Below, one piece after another: positions 9,944-19,356 of a stretch of 42,070 nucleotides of DNA (position 1 is its first letter; every line of letters begins with the position of its first letter). The notes beneath the pieces were generated by a model, which had not been told where the DNA came from, did not search any database, and saw only the letters and a program-made list of their open reading frames with translations. The DNA comes from Actinomycetota bacterium (GTDB taxonomy: Bacteria; Actinomycetota; Actinomycetes; S36-B12): positions 1 through 42,070 of the forward strand of contig WLOY01000011.1 in the NCBI GenBank assembly GCA_009699015.1. Direction: 5' to 3'. Both the position numbers and the translations under genes were made by a program.

Positions 9944-10053
9944 CCCTGGCCGGTACCGATGGAAGGCTGAATCCTCTAGTCTGCCGAAATGGGCGATGGT
10001 GGCCGACCCACTTGGCAAGGCCACCGCTGAAACCGCGCAGGAAGCAGTGACCA

Positions 10054-10884
10054 ATGACCTCGCAGAATTTCAATGATCAGGGCTTCACTCCCCATCTCGG
10101 ATTCTCTGGACTGCCGAAGGCGGTTGTCGAGCGGATCACCGACTTCAACGATCCGAGACAGGAATGGCGTCGGCTGTTCTCAGAGGTCATGGGCACCTTC
10201 CTGCTCGTCCTCGTTGCGGCTGGTGGCGGGATGATGAACGCTGCCTTCGATGGTGTCGTCGGACGCACGGCCGCTGTTGTCGCACCCGGTCTCATGGTCA
10301 TGGCGATGATCCTCTTCATGGGCAAGGTGTCGGGGGCTCACTTCAACCCGGCGGTGAGCATCGCCTTCGCCTTGCGCAGCGACTTCCCCTGGAAGCGCGT
10401 CCCCGGCTATGTGCTGGCGCAACTCATCGGCGCGCTCCTCGCCGCACTGTTCCTCCAAGGGGTCATCAACGTCTCGGCATCCAACGGCTCGAACTATCCG
10501 GCAGCGAGCACGACCGACGTCGCGGCATTCCTCATGGAGATGGTGCTGACCTTTGGCCTCGTCAGCGTCATTCTCGGGACTGCCTCGGGAGCTCAGAACA
10601 TCGGCATCATCGGTGCACTGGGCGTCGGTGGCTATATTGCGCTGGCCGGGCTATGGGCGAGCCCCCTCTCGGGCGCATCGATGAATCCGTTCCGAACCCT
10701 GGGCCCGGATCTCGTGGCGAACGACTACCAGGCCTACTGGGTCTACCTGGCGGGCCCACTCCTCGGAGCGGTCCTTGCGGTCATCGCGGCGTTCGTCCTG
10801 CGAGGTTTCGGTGGAGGCCGATCGGGTTCCGCGGCAGCGCAAGGAGCCCTGCTGACCGAGCCCCTTCGGCCCGAACAGGACTAG
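10054..10884 (+). CDS. MIP/aquaporin-family channel
   Basis: SGAHFNPAVSIAFAL and SGASMNPFRTLGPD (NPA/NPF-type) motifs, six TM segments. Confidence 0.92.
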   Translation: MTSQNFNDQGFTPHLGFSGLPKAVVERITDFNDPRQEWRRLFSEVMGTFLLVLVAAGGGMMNAAFDGVVGRTAAVVAPGLMVMAMILFMGKVSGAHFNPAVSIAFALRSDFPWKRVPGYVLAQLIGALLAALFLQGVINVSASNGSNYPAASTTDVAAFLMEMVLTFGLVSVILGTASGAQNIGIIGALGVGGYIALAGLWASPLSGASMNPFRTLGPDLVANDYQAYWVYLAGPLLGAVLAVIAAFVLRGFGGGRSGSAAAQGALLTEPLRPEQD

Positions 10885-11102
10885 CGGACCAGCGAATGCT
10901 GCCTGCTGGGCAGCGAAATAGCGCCGCCGGGCGCGGCTGCTCGATTGGGCTTCGCAGTCGGGGTCGGCGCGGCACGGTCGCTCACCCCCAAGAGCGGGGA
11001 CTCCGCGCAGAACCGGGCGGCATCCTGCGAATCCTCCTGGACCTTTGATGAGTGTGCCGGGTCACCGACGTGATGGTGCGTGGATCGCGGTGCCATTGAT
11101 TA

Positions 11103-11931
11103 TCAGCCCCTGCTCCGAATCCCTCGGACGATCATGGCGGCCGCATCACCGAGGGGTCGAGCAGACTCCGGCGCCTCGGCTATCGAGGCGAGGGCGATGA
11201 TCCGCTCGAGCGACGCGAGGTCGTAGGTGCGCCCGTCGGTGATCGCGGTCCTCGGGTCGGCGAATCCGTAGACGACCGCCATCTCCAGCGGATCGCGGTC
11301 CATGCCGTAGTCCAGTGCGCACTCCGCGGTGCCGTACGGCATTTGCGCCGAGACCGCGAAGGCGCCGCCGTCCCAGTCGCCGACGGCGCCTTGGCCGTGG
11401 TGGTTGAGAAGGTCGACGATCGGGATGAGCACTCGCTCAGGCTCCGCATCATCGGCCATCGGTATGCGAAAGCATCGGTTCGCCCAGAGCAGGTCGATGG
11501 CGTCCATCTGCGGTGATCGGAAGGACGGCACGATCACGCGGACGACTTCGATCAGGTCATCGGCAAGGCCGGGATCGAGCGACGGATGGGTGCGGCCCAT
11601 CCAGGCGAGCTTGGCACATGCGTTGTGGAGCGCGACCTGCAGGTAGAGGAGTTCCCACTCGAGGTCGCCGCAGTCGTCGGGAACCTGAGCGATGACGATG
11701 CGGTCGTCGTCCTTGGACCACGCGACCCGATCGACCCGAACGAAGGCGGTGCGGGGGATGCGAAGGAGGGGCTCGCCAGCGGGGGCTGAGGATTCGATGC
11801 TCAGCTGGCCGGCACGCTCGATGATGACGGTGGACGGTGCCACGTAGCCGCCGGCCTCGCGAATGAGCTCGATGGTGCCTGAGAGCAGGTCGGCGACGAG
11901 CGGATCGCCGGCATCGATCATTGGGTGAGTC
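11103..11931 (-). CDS. SET-domain (RuBisCO LSMT/SETD3-like) protein
   Basis: RCFRIPMADDAEPERVLIPIVDLLNHHGQGAV...AVSAQMPYGTAECALDYGMDRDPLEMAVVYGF matches SET-core DLLNH and DYG...YGF signatures. Start Met uncertain (1st or 10th residue of the ORF). Confidence 0.65.
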
Positions 11932-12071
11932 ATTCGAGCATTCTCCTTGACCTGCGCCAATGCAAGCCATGAGGTGCTCGATGTAATCAGGCGCTGGCTC
12001 GGACTCGTCCGACGAGGGAGAATGCGTCGATCACGAGGATCTCGACGGTGCTCAGGACGCTTCAGGACCCC

Positions 12072-12455
12072 TCAGGGTCTTCCGCGTAGGCGTTCGACGC
12101 GGCGCCGATCTCGCTTCGTCGGCCGCCCGGCACCCCTGTCTCGAACGATCGGAGCCGGTCGCTCCGCGCCGGACTGGGGTGCGGGGGTGCGGTCCTCGTA
12201 GTTCAACACCGCGAGAGCCGCACTCGTACGCTTCTGGACGAGGGCTAGGACGAAGACAGTGCGCTCGGCGGCGATGGTGCGGGCACGAATGGTGTCGCCG
12301 ATCCTCACCGGATGGGCGGGCTTGGCAGTTGACCCGTTGAGGCGGACGTGGCCGGCCTTGCATGCAGCGGTCGCCGCAGACCTCGTCGGGTAGAGGCGGA
12401 TCGACCAGAGCCAGACATCGGCGCGCACGCTCTGCGGGGCGGGGGATGCGTCCAT
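12072..12455 (-). CDS. S4-domain RNA-binding protein, Hsp15 (HslR)-like
   Basis: VRADVWLWSIRLYPTRSAATAACKAGHVRLNGSTAKPAHPVRIGDTIRA is a clear S4 domain. Confidence 0.9.
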   Translation of the reverse strand: MDASPAPQSVRADVWLWSIRLYPTRSAATAACKAGHVRLNGSTAKPAHPVRIGDTIRARTIAAERTVFVLALVQKRTSAALAVLNYEDRTPAPQSGAERPAPIVRDRGAGRPTKRDRRRVERLRGRP

Positions 12456-12505
12456 GTCCTGAGCCTATGAGCAGGGGTCGCCGGCGGAGGCTTGCTCACG
12501 GCTGT

Positions 12506-12543
12506 GCTGGGAGCGCGCTCGCGACGCGCGGCGCACTCCCAGC
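12506..12543 (-). terminator. Strong GC hairpin downstream of lipoprotein gene
   Basis: GCTGGGAGCGCG...CGCACTCCCAGC, 12-bp stem with one non-Watson-Crick pair, directly after the stop of the minus-strand lipoprotein. No clear U-tract seen. Confidence 0.5.
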
Positions 12544-12548
12544 GTTGG

Positions 12549-12992
12549 TCAGCCTGCTGCGCAGCCGGAGAGGTACAGGTCGGCCGGGATCGTTGCGTCG
12601 GCGGGGGCCGCAGTTGCCGCGGGATCGCTGCCGCAGACCTTCGACTTGTCCTGCGGGACCCAGAACTGGCCCTCGGCCTGGAAGATGAACGAGGTTGCGA
12701 CACCCTGCGGGGCATTGGCATCGGTCGAGCCGGTGCCGAGGGTGCCGGTGGCCACGGCCCAGCCCTCAGAGCACTGGAGGTTTTCCATCGTGAAGACGTT
12801 GTCCGGGCCGAGGGCCTCGGCTGACTGCTGGGCGGCGGCCCCGACTGCGGCGTCGGTGCACTCGGTCATGCCGCCGACCATGGAGGGGCTCGCTGACTCG
12901 GCCGTCGGGGTGCTCGACGAGCAGCCGGCGAGAGCGGACGTGGCCATTGCCGCGAAGGCGATGGCGAGGCTGATGCGGGCGGAGCTCTTCAT
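12549..12992 (-). CDS. Lipoprotein, hypothetical
   Basis: Signal peptide with lipobox ALAGC. Confidence 0.8.
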   Translation of the reverse strand: MKSSARISLAIAFAAMATSALAGCSSSTPTAESASPSMVGGMTECTDAAVGAAAQQSAEALGPDNVFTMENLQCSEGWAVATGTLGTGSTDANAPQGVATSFIFQAEGQFWVPQDKSKVCGSDPAATAAPADATIPADLYLSGCAAG

Positions 12993-13131
12993 GGGGTCCT
13001 CTCAAGCGCCCGGGGCGGGCGCGGATCTCGCGTGATTCTAGATCGTGCAGTGGGTTCATTGCGCGGCAGCAGTGGATTCCCATCGCGGGCGTCGGGAGAA
13101 TTCGACTGGAGGAGCCGAAGGAGGCAGTCGC

Positions 13132-13695
13132 TCAGGAGAGGGCGAACATCGCGCCGAGGACGATGAGCCCGAGGACGAAGACGATGACCGCGACGACGAT
13201 GCCGAGCGCGAGAACTGCAAGGCCGGTGAGGGCGAACGTGACGGTGGCGAGGAGCAGGCCGCCCCCGGCCTTGAGGGCGATGCGGGCCTGGGCGCTCCTG
13301 TAGTTGCGACTCTCCGCTCGGATCGAGGCGGCGAGCCCGCACAGGGTGCCGGCGGCAATGACCGCTCCCGAGCCCACGAACCACGCCAGGGGGAAGGTGG
13401 CGCCGTTGTGTGCGAGGCCAGGACCGCCGTCCTGGGTGGAGGTGATCTCGCTCACGCTCATGACCGTGAGGATGGCTGTCGCAGCGCTGCCGAGGACGAC
13501 GAGCCAGACCCCTATCCAGCCGAGGAGGTCGCGCGGGGCCGTGCCCCAGCGGTTTGCCCGGACCGGGAGGCCCGACCAGCGGGCACCGTCCCAGTACTGG
13601 ACCATGCCGGCCGTCCCGCTCTCGGGCGGGTACCAGCCGGGAGTCTGGTCGGCAGGCTCGGGGCCGGTAGGCGGGTTTGGTGAGGGGTTGCTCAT
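13132..13695 (-). CDS. DUF2510-domain membrane protein
   Basis: Start trimmed to ATG 13695 (MSNPSPNPPTGP). PGWYPPESGTAGMVQYWDGARW is the DUF2510 motif, followed by four hydrophobic segments. Confidence 0.85.
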   Translation of the reverse strand: MSNPSPNPPTGPEPADQTPGWYPPESGTAGMVQYWDGARWSGLPVRANRWGTAPRDLLGWIGVWLVVLGSAATAILTVMSVSEITSTQDGGPGLAHNGATFPLAWFVGSGAVIAAGTLCGLAASIRAESRNYRSAQARIALKAGGGLLLATVTFALTGLAVLALGIVVAVIVFVLGLIVLGAMFALS

Positions 13696-13741
13696 TGACT
13701 GCCTCCGTCGAGGTTCGCTGGATTGAGCGTAACCGCCCACC

Positions 13742-13790
13742 GGCTTCATCCCCTCGGCGAAGCGGGCGAAGACCGTCATCGCCTACCGCG
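13742..13790 (+). pseudogene. Possible OmpA-like domain remnant
   Basis: GFIPSAKRAKTVIAYRERG matches DFILSAKRAKIVGASLKAKG of the downstream 950-aa protein; 19 identical bases (13754-13772 = 16797-16815). Confidence 0.4.
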
Positions 13791-13950
13791 AGCGTGGCGC
13801 GCCCTCACCCTCGATGCTCCGCCAAGGCACGACGGAATCCTGCATCACGTCTTGGCGTCCGGCGACGCCCCGACGGCGCATGCCCAGCTCAACAGTGGTG
13901 GATAGCCATCACTGTGACTTCTGACCCAAATGCGGGCTTACCATCAAATT

Positions 13951-13976
13951 GACTTTTGGTACATGTACCGAAAGTC
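13951..13976. promoter_or_regulatory. Operator-like palindrome upstream of the 950-aa surface protein gene
   Basis: GACTTTTGGTACATGTACCGAAAGTC; central GGTACATGTACC is a perfect palindrome, whole 26 bp symmetric except one base pair. Confidence 0.6.
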
Positions 13977-14093
13977 CAGCAATACGGTTTTTGCGCTATC
14001 TCAGCCCTTGCGCGGAAGCGTGGACTGTCAGAACTCTCATAGCCGAACAGGCGAGCTTGGCGCCAACGAGAGTCGTGAGAAGGGAAGGACCCC

Positions 14094-16946
14094 ATGAGAC
14101 ATCCGAAGAAGGCGCTCTCGCTCCTTGTCGTAGCGGCGCTGGCGAGCGTCTCGATCGTCGTCGTTGCGAATGAGGCCGCGGCGGGCGGTACAACCGTGAC
14201 CGTGACCGGGTCTGGGTTCTATGACGGCACTTCTGCTTCGGCCGTCACCGGTGTCACCGCGGGTGGCGTGGCCGGGACGAGCGTGACAGTTGCCTCAGAC
14301 ACCTCGCTTACCTTCGTCACGCCTGTTCGTGCGGGCGCGGATAGAACCGCGGGCCCCGGCGCTGTGGTCGTCACGACCTCCGGCGGGGCATCGGCAGGAT
14401 CGACGCTCTACACATTCAGGCCGGTGCTCGAGTCGATTTCGTCGATTCCTACCGGTTCGTCAAGTCAGGGCCTGGTGACCCTCGGCTCCTTGGCGGCGGC
14501 CTCCCAGCGCAAGCCGGTTTCTCGGACGACACTGCAGCCCTACACAGTGTCCGGAACCTATTCAGCGGGGACGTCAGTCGCCGCCGGTGATGGCTACTCG
14601 TACGTGACGGATCGCGACTACACCGGTGCCACCGCATACCAGTATGAGAGCGACGAGCGCGCACTGAGATCTGGATCCTCGCTCACCACGACGGCGACGA
14701 TCGCCACGGGCGGCGGCAGGAGTTCGACCTACAAACTCACGTCAGCCGGCAATTGCGAGCCCCGCCCGAACGGGGCCACCGGATCGCCAACGTCGAACAA
14801 CTATTCCGATGGGTACCAGACGTATTGCAGCGTCTTCGGGCCCGAGGTCTATTCGGAGTCGTTCTACGTCGGATCCGGGATGTCACTCGCATTCGACTGG
14901 GCTGCTGAGTACGTTTCCGATGACTACGAGGTGTACGGGTACCTCATTTCACTCACGGACCTGACGGACACCTCGTACACGGGAGCCGATTACAGCGTTG
15001 TCGCCCATGGCATCGGGAATGGCGCCAGCGGTATCACGTGGTATACCGCGAGCGCGGCTATCCCTGCCCCCGGTTACTACAAGTTCCGGTTCGTCAATGG
15101 GACCTATGACGCGACAGGAGGCCATCTGATCGGGTCGAACATGTACATCGACCCGCAGGCCGTCATCGTGGCCCGGACGAATGCGATCACGTTCCCGGCG
15201 CTGGCGGACATCGTTGGTGCGGCGAACCCCTCCACGTCGGCCGTGACGCTGTCGTCGACGGCCGGGGGGACCGTTTCCGTGGTTTCGAGCACAACAGGCG
15301 TGTGCACGGTGTCGGCGGTGGGGAACACGTACACGATCACGAAGGTGGCCGACGGGACATGCGTACTCTCGGCGACGCAGGGGGCGACGGGCGAGTACGC
15401 CCCTGCGACGACGGTCCTGCGCTCGTTCCAGTATCTGGCTGCCGCAGTGGCCCCGGTCGTGTCCACCGGGCTCAGTTCGTCTGTCAGTGCGTCGGGGGCG
15501 GCGCTCAGCGGGTCGGTGACGCCGCGGGGGGCGGCGACTGATGGCTCGTTCTGCTACGGCACGGCATCGAGCCTGGCAGGCTGCACGTCGGTTGCGATCA
15601 CCCCGCAGATCGGTGCGACCGACGCGGCGACGACCATCTCGACGTCACTCACGGGGCTCTTGGCTGCGACGACCTATTACTACCGTGCGTCCGGGGTGAA
15701 CTCAGTCGGCACGACGAATGGGCTGATCCGTTCGTTCACGACGTCAGTGCCGGGGGTGCCGAGCGTCACGACTGACGCGGCGTCGTCCGTGTCCTCGACG
15801 GGCGTCACGCTGAACGCGACGGTGACGGCGAACGGGGGCGCGACGACCACGTCGTTCGTGGTCTGCACCGACGCCGGCATGACGGCCGGTTGCGTCACGA
15901 CGACGGTCAGCGGGACGACGAACGGTACGGCCGTGGCTGTCCCGCAGGCGATCACTGGCCTGGCTCCGTCCACCACGTACTACTTCAAGGCATCGGTCAA
16001 CAACGGGTCCGGAAGCGCGGTCGACGGCTCGGTGCTGTCGTTCACGACCGCGGCTGCCTCGGGCGGCGGGTCGACCGGTGGTGGTGGATCGACCCCCGTG
16101 CCGACGCCGACTGCGACAGCTAAGCCGGTAGTCGCGCCGGCGTCGTTGCCGTCGCTGGATCCGGTGGTGATCCCGGTGACGGATGCGGTGAGACCGGGCG
16201 GGTCTGCGATCCTCGTCGGGGGCGTGCCGGTGGCGACCGCGGTAGCGCCGAACGCGTCGTCGACGGGCTTGACGGTGTCGGGGCCGGATTGGTCGCTGGG
16301 CTTGGGTGCGGTGACTACAGAGGGCAAACCTGCGCCGCTGGGACGCGGCGGGGTGGTCGATGCGCGGACGGGGACGAGCCTGGCGGTATCGGGCGTGTCG
16401 TTCGCGCCGGGCACGGCGGTGAAGGTCTACATCCTCGCGCCGCCGATGACGCTGGGGACGTTGACGGTGAATGCCGACGGGACGTTCAGCGGGCGGGTCT
16501 CGCTGCCGCTGACCTTGAGCCCGGGGTCGTACACGGTGCAGGTAAACGGGTACAGCCCGGGCATGTCCCTGCGCAGTGCGTCGCTCGGGATCGGCCTGGG
16601 GTCGAGCCCGAAGTCGGTCGTGAAGCGGATCAAGCGCACCGTGTACTTCGACCGGTTGTCGTCGCGGCTGACGCCGAGGTCCAAGAAGGTAATCGCTGCC
16701 GCGGTGCGTCAGGTCCCCCGGGCCGCGACGAACGTCTCGGTCCAGATGGTCGCCTACGTCCAGCGCGAGGACTATCGCGGCAACGACTTCATCCTGTCGG
16801 CGAAGCGGGCGAAGATCGTCGGAGCGAGCCTCAAGGCCAAGGGTGTGAAGGGCCGGTACTACGAGAGCGGGCGGGGCCGTGCCGCGCAAGGCGGTAGCAA
16901 GGCACGCCGCACCGAGATCGTCATCGCCTACACCATCAAGCGCTAG
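14094..16946 (+). CDS. Large secreted protein: TIG/IPT-like and fibronectin-like repeats, C-terminal OmpA-like domain
   Basis: Signal peptide; two FN3-like repeats ending TTYYYRASGVNSVGTTNG...SFTT and TTYYFKASVNNGSGSAVDG...SFTT; C-terminus VYFDRLSSRLTPRSKKVIAAA...LSAKRAKIVGASLKAKG...RRTEIVI is OmpA-like. Confidence 0.85.
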   Translation: MRHPKKALSLLVVAALASVSIVVVANEAAAGGTTVTVTGSGFYDGTSASAVTGVTAGGVAGTSVTVASDTSLTFVTPVRAGADRTAGPGAVVVTTSGGASAGSTLYTFRPVLESISSIPTGSSSQGLVTLGSLAAASQRKPVSRTTLQPYTVSGTYSAGTSVAAGDGYSYVTDRDYTGATAYQYESDERALRSGSSLTTTATIATGGGRSSTYKLTSAGNCEPRPNGATGSPTSNNYSDGYQTYCSVFGPEVYSESFYVGSGMSLAFDWAAEYVSDDYEVYGYLISLTDLTDTSYTGADYSVVAHGIGNGASGITWYTASAAIPAPGYYKFRFVNGTYDATGGHLIGSNMYIDPQAVIVARTNAITFPALADIVGAANPSTSAVTLSSTAGGTVSVVSSTTGVCTVSAVGNTYTITKVADGTCVLSATQGATGEYAPATTVLRSFQYLAAAVAPVVSTGLSSSVSASGAALSGSVTPRGAATDGSFCYGTASSLAGCTSVAITPQIGATDAATTISTSLTGLLAATTYYYRASGVNSVGTTNGLIRSFTTSVPGVPSVTTDAASSVSSTGVTLNATVTANGGATTTSFVVCTDAGMTAGCVTTTVSGTTNGTAVAVPQAITGLAPSTTYYFKASVNNGSGSAVDGSVLSFTTAAASGGGSTGGGGSTPVPTPTATAKPVVAPASLPSLDPVVIPVTDAVRPGGSAILVGGVPVATAVAPNASSTGLTVSGPDWSLGLGAVTTEGKPAPLGRGGVVDARTGTSLAVSGVSFAPGTAVKVYILAPPMTLGTLTVNADGTFSGRVSLPLTLSPGSYTVQVNGYSPGMSLRSASLGIGLGSSPKSVVKRIKRTVYFDRLSSRLTPRSKKVIAAAVRQVPRAATNVSVQMVAYVQREDYRGNDFILSAKRAKIVGASLKAKGVKGRYYESGRGRAAQGGSKARRTEIVIAYTIKR

Positions 16947-17449
16947 CGGGGGATAATCGCCTTGATGTCGGCGGCCATCGCCTCGGGCTTCGTCTTTGGC
17001 GCGTAGCGCCGAACCGTCGTCCCATCGGGTGACACGAGAAACTTCGTGAAGTTCCACTTGACCATGGAGCCGAGCAGTCCGCCCGATCGCTCCTTGACGA
17101 ACCGGAAGACCGGGTGGGTGTCCTTGCCGTTGACATCGACCTTCGTCGACAGCGGGAACGTGACGCCGTGGTTCACCTTGCAGAACTCCTCGATGTCGGA
17201 GTCGCTGCCCGGCTCCTGATGGGCGAACTGATCGCACGGAAAGCCGAGCACGACCAGGCCGAGCGGGCCGAACTCCTCATGGAGGCGCTGCAGGCCGTCG
17301 TACTGCGGGGTGAAGCCGCACTTGCTCGCCGTGTTGACGATGAGGACCGGCTTGCCCGCGTAGTCGGCCAGCGAGACGGTGCTGCCGTGGTTGTCGACGA
17401 AGGAGAGGTCCTGCAGGCGCGCGGCGGGGGCGGAATCAGTGGAAGTCAT
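16943..17449 (-). CDS. Glutathione peroxidase family protein (Cys type)
   Basis: Trimmed to ATG 17449. NTASKCGFTPQYDGLQ, GFPCDQFAHQEPG, VKWNFTKFLV motifs. Confidence 0.95.
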   Translation of the reverse strand: MTSTDSAPAARLQDLSFVDNHGSTVSLADYAGKPVLIVNTASKCGFTPQYDGLQRLHEEFGPLGLVVLGFPCDQFAHQEPGSDSDIEEFCKVNHGVTFPLSTKVDVNGKDTHPVFRFVKERSGGLLGSMVKWNFTKFLVSPDGTTVRRYAPKTKPEAMAADIKAIIPR

Positions 17450-17509
17450 ACAGCAAGTCTGCCCCAGATCCGGGGCTTGCACCGCGGACGGGACGGATAG
17501 GGTCCGGGG

Positions 17510-18547
17510 ATGAACGAACCCGCCTCGATCGAGGACTACGTCCGAGGCCTTCCGAAGGCCGAGTTGCACGTGCACCTCCAGGGCGCCGCGTCGGTCCCGA
17601 CGGTGCTGGAACTGGCGCGCCGCTACCCGGAGGCCGGGGTGCCGACGGAGTTGCAGGGCCTGCGTGACTTCTACCAGTTCACCGACTTCGCCCATTTCAT
17701 CGAGGTCTACATCAGCGTGAATCGCCTCGTGCGCACCGCCGACGACGTCCGCGACCTTGTCGTCGGCCTTGGCCGGGATCTCGCCGACTCGAACGTGCGG
17801 TACGCCGAGGTGACGGTGACCCCTGACAGTCACCTCCTCATGGGCATTACCCCGGATGCACTGGCCGACGCACTGACCTCCGGGCGCGCCCGCGTGCTCG
17901 AGGCGTACGGCATCGAGCTCGGCTGGGTCTTCGACATTCCCGGCGAGCTCGGGGTCCCGTCCGGCATCCGAACCATCGAGTGGGCCGAGTCGCACCTGCC
18001 GGAGCACAGCGTCGGCTTCGGCCTCGGCGGGCCGGAGGAGGGGGTTCCGCGCGACATGTTCGGCGATGTCTTCCGTCGTGCCCGCGATCTGGGACTGAGA
18101 AGCGTCCCGCATGCCGGGGAGACGACCGGGCCGCAGAGCATCCGCGACAGCATCGATGTCCTGGGCGCTGTCCGGATCGGCCACGGCATTGCCGCGGCGA
18201 GCGACCGGGCGCTCATGGACGACCTCGTCGCCCGCGACATCGTTCTGGAGGTGTGCCCGACCTCGAATATCTGCACGCGCGCGGTGGCGGAGATGAGTGA
18301 TCATCCATTCAACGTCCTGCGCGATGCCGGCGTCCGGGTGACCCTCAACAGCGACGACCCGGGGATGTTCGACACCGACCTGAACCGGGAGTACCTCGTC
18401 GCGAACGAGATATTCGGGCTCGACGGCCCGGCGCTCACCGAGCTCGCCCGCGAGTCGGTGCGCGCTTCCTTCGCGTCGGGTGACGTGAGATCGCGGATCC
18501 TCGCCGAGATCGACGACTACGAGAGGTCAGCGGAGTCGAGCGGCTGA
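17510..18547 (+). CDS. Adenosine deaminase family protein
   Basis: KAELHVHLQGAASVPTV, PHAGETTGPQSI, IGHGIAA, LNSDDPGMF motifs. Confidence 0.93.
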   Translation: MNEPASIEDYVRGLPKAELHVHLQGAASVPTVLELARRYPEAGVPTELQGLRDFYQFTDFAHFIEVYISVNRLVRTADDVRDLVVGLGRDLADSNVRYAEVTVTPDSHLLMGITPDALADALTSGRARVLEAYGIELGWVFDIPGELGVPSGIRTIEWAESHLPEHSVGFGLGGPEEGVPRDMFGDVFRRARDLGLRSVPHAGETTGPQSIRDSIDVLGAVRIGHGIAAASDRALMDDLVARDIVLEVCPTSNICTRAVAEMSDHPFNVLRDAGVRVTLNSDDPGMFDTDLNREYLVANEIFGLDGPALTELARESVRASFASGDVRSRILAEIDDYERSAESSG

Positions 18548-18560
18548 AGGTCGCGTGTCG

Positions 18561-19151
18561 TCAGGCTCGCCCGGACCACGACCTCGGCTGGGTCAGGGCG
18601 ATGGGGTTGCCGCTCAGCCGCAAGCCGTCCTGCATTTGGCGTTCGCGGTACTCGAGCACCCTGGTGCCGTTGCCCGTCCAGTCCTTGATGCGCGTGCGAA
18701 GGGTGTCGACCTGCCGTCGCCATTGGGGGTCCGACTCATCGACGACGTCTGGCCGCACGACGAACACGTCGATGTCGGCCTTGCCGCCCATCGAACGCCG
18801 GGTGGCCGCGCCGAACAGTGCCGCGTAAGCGCATGGCTGCTCCCAGGCACCGAGGTGAGCGGAGAGCCGGTCGACGAACGTGTCGCGCAATTCCGCGATC
18901 GCGATGACCGCATCGGCCGCGACATGCTCTCGATTCAACAGGTAGACATCGGCGTGGCCGACCCGGCGCTGCAGGACGATGCCCTGCGCACTCAGGCGAG
19001 CGCAGGCCTTTCGGACGCCCGATTCCGAGTACTCGCCGATGAGGGAGTGGATGCGCGGCGCGGTGCACTCATCGGTCGTGCGGACGAGGACCGCGAGGAT
19101 CTCGCCGTCGAGCGACGGCGTCACCGTCCGGAAGGGATGCCCGAGTTCCAC
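18561..19151 (-). CDS. Winged-HTH plus nucleotidyltransferase-domain protein
   Basis: N-terminal wHTH-like region (SESGVRKACARLSAQGIVLQRRVGHADVYLLNREH), then AALFGAATRRSMGGKADIDVFVV nucleotidyltransferase motif. Confidence 0.75.
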   Translation of the reverse strand: MELGHPFRTVTPSLDGEILAVLVRTTDECTAPRIHSLIGEYSESGVRKACARLSAQGIVLQRRVGHADVYLLNREHVAADAVIAIAELRDTFVDRLSAHLGAWEQPCAYAALFGAATRRSMGGKADIDVFVVRPDVVDESDPQWRRQVDTLRTRIKDWTGNGTRVLEYRERQMQDGLRLSGNPIALTQPRSWSGRA

Positions 19152-19356
19152 GTATCGAGGCTAGACCCTTTCCCGTGATCCTTGCTGGACAAAAGTGAAG
19201 TGTCCGGGATAAAAGTATTGCTTGATCGAAGGGCCGGCGCCGAAGCTCAGCGAGCAATACTCTTCGGTTATCGCCGTGATCCTTCGGCGGATTCGACAAC
19301 ATCCCCCACAACGGATCGTCCGGCACGTTCCTGCCGGTGAAGGGATTGGCATCGCC

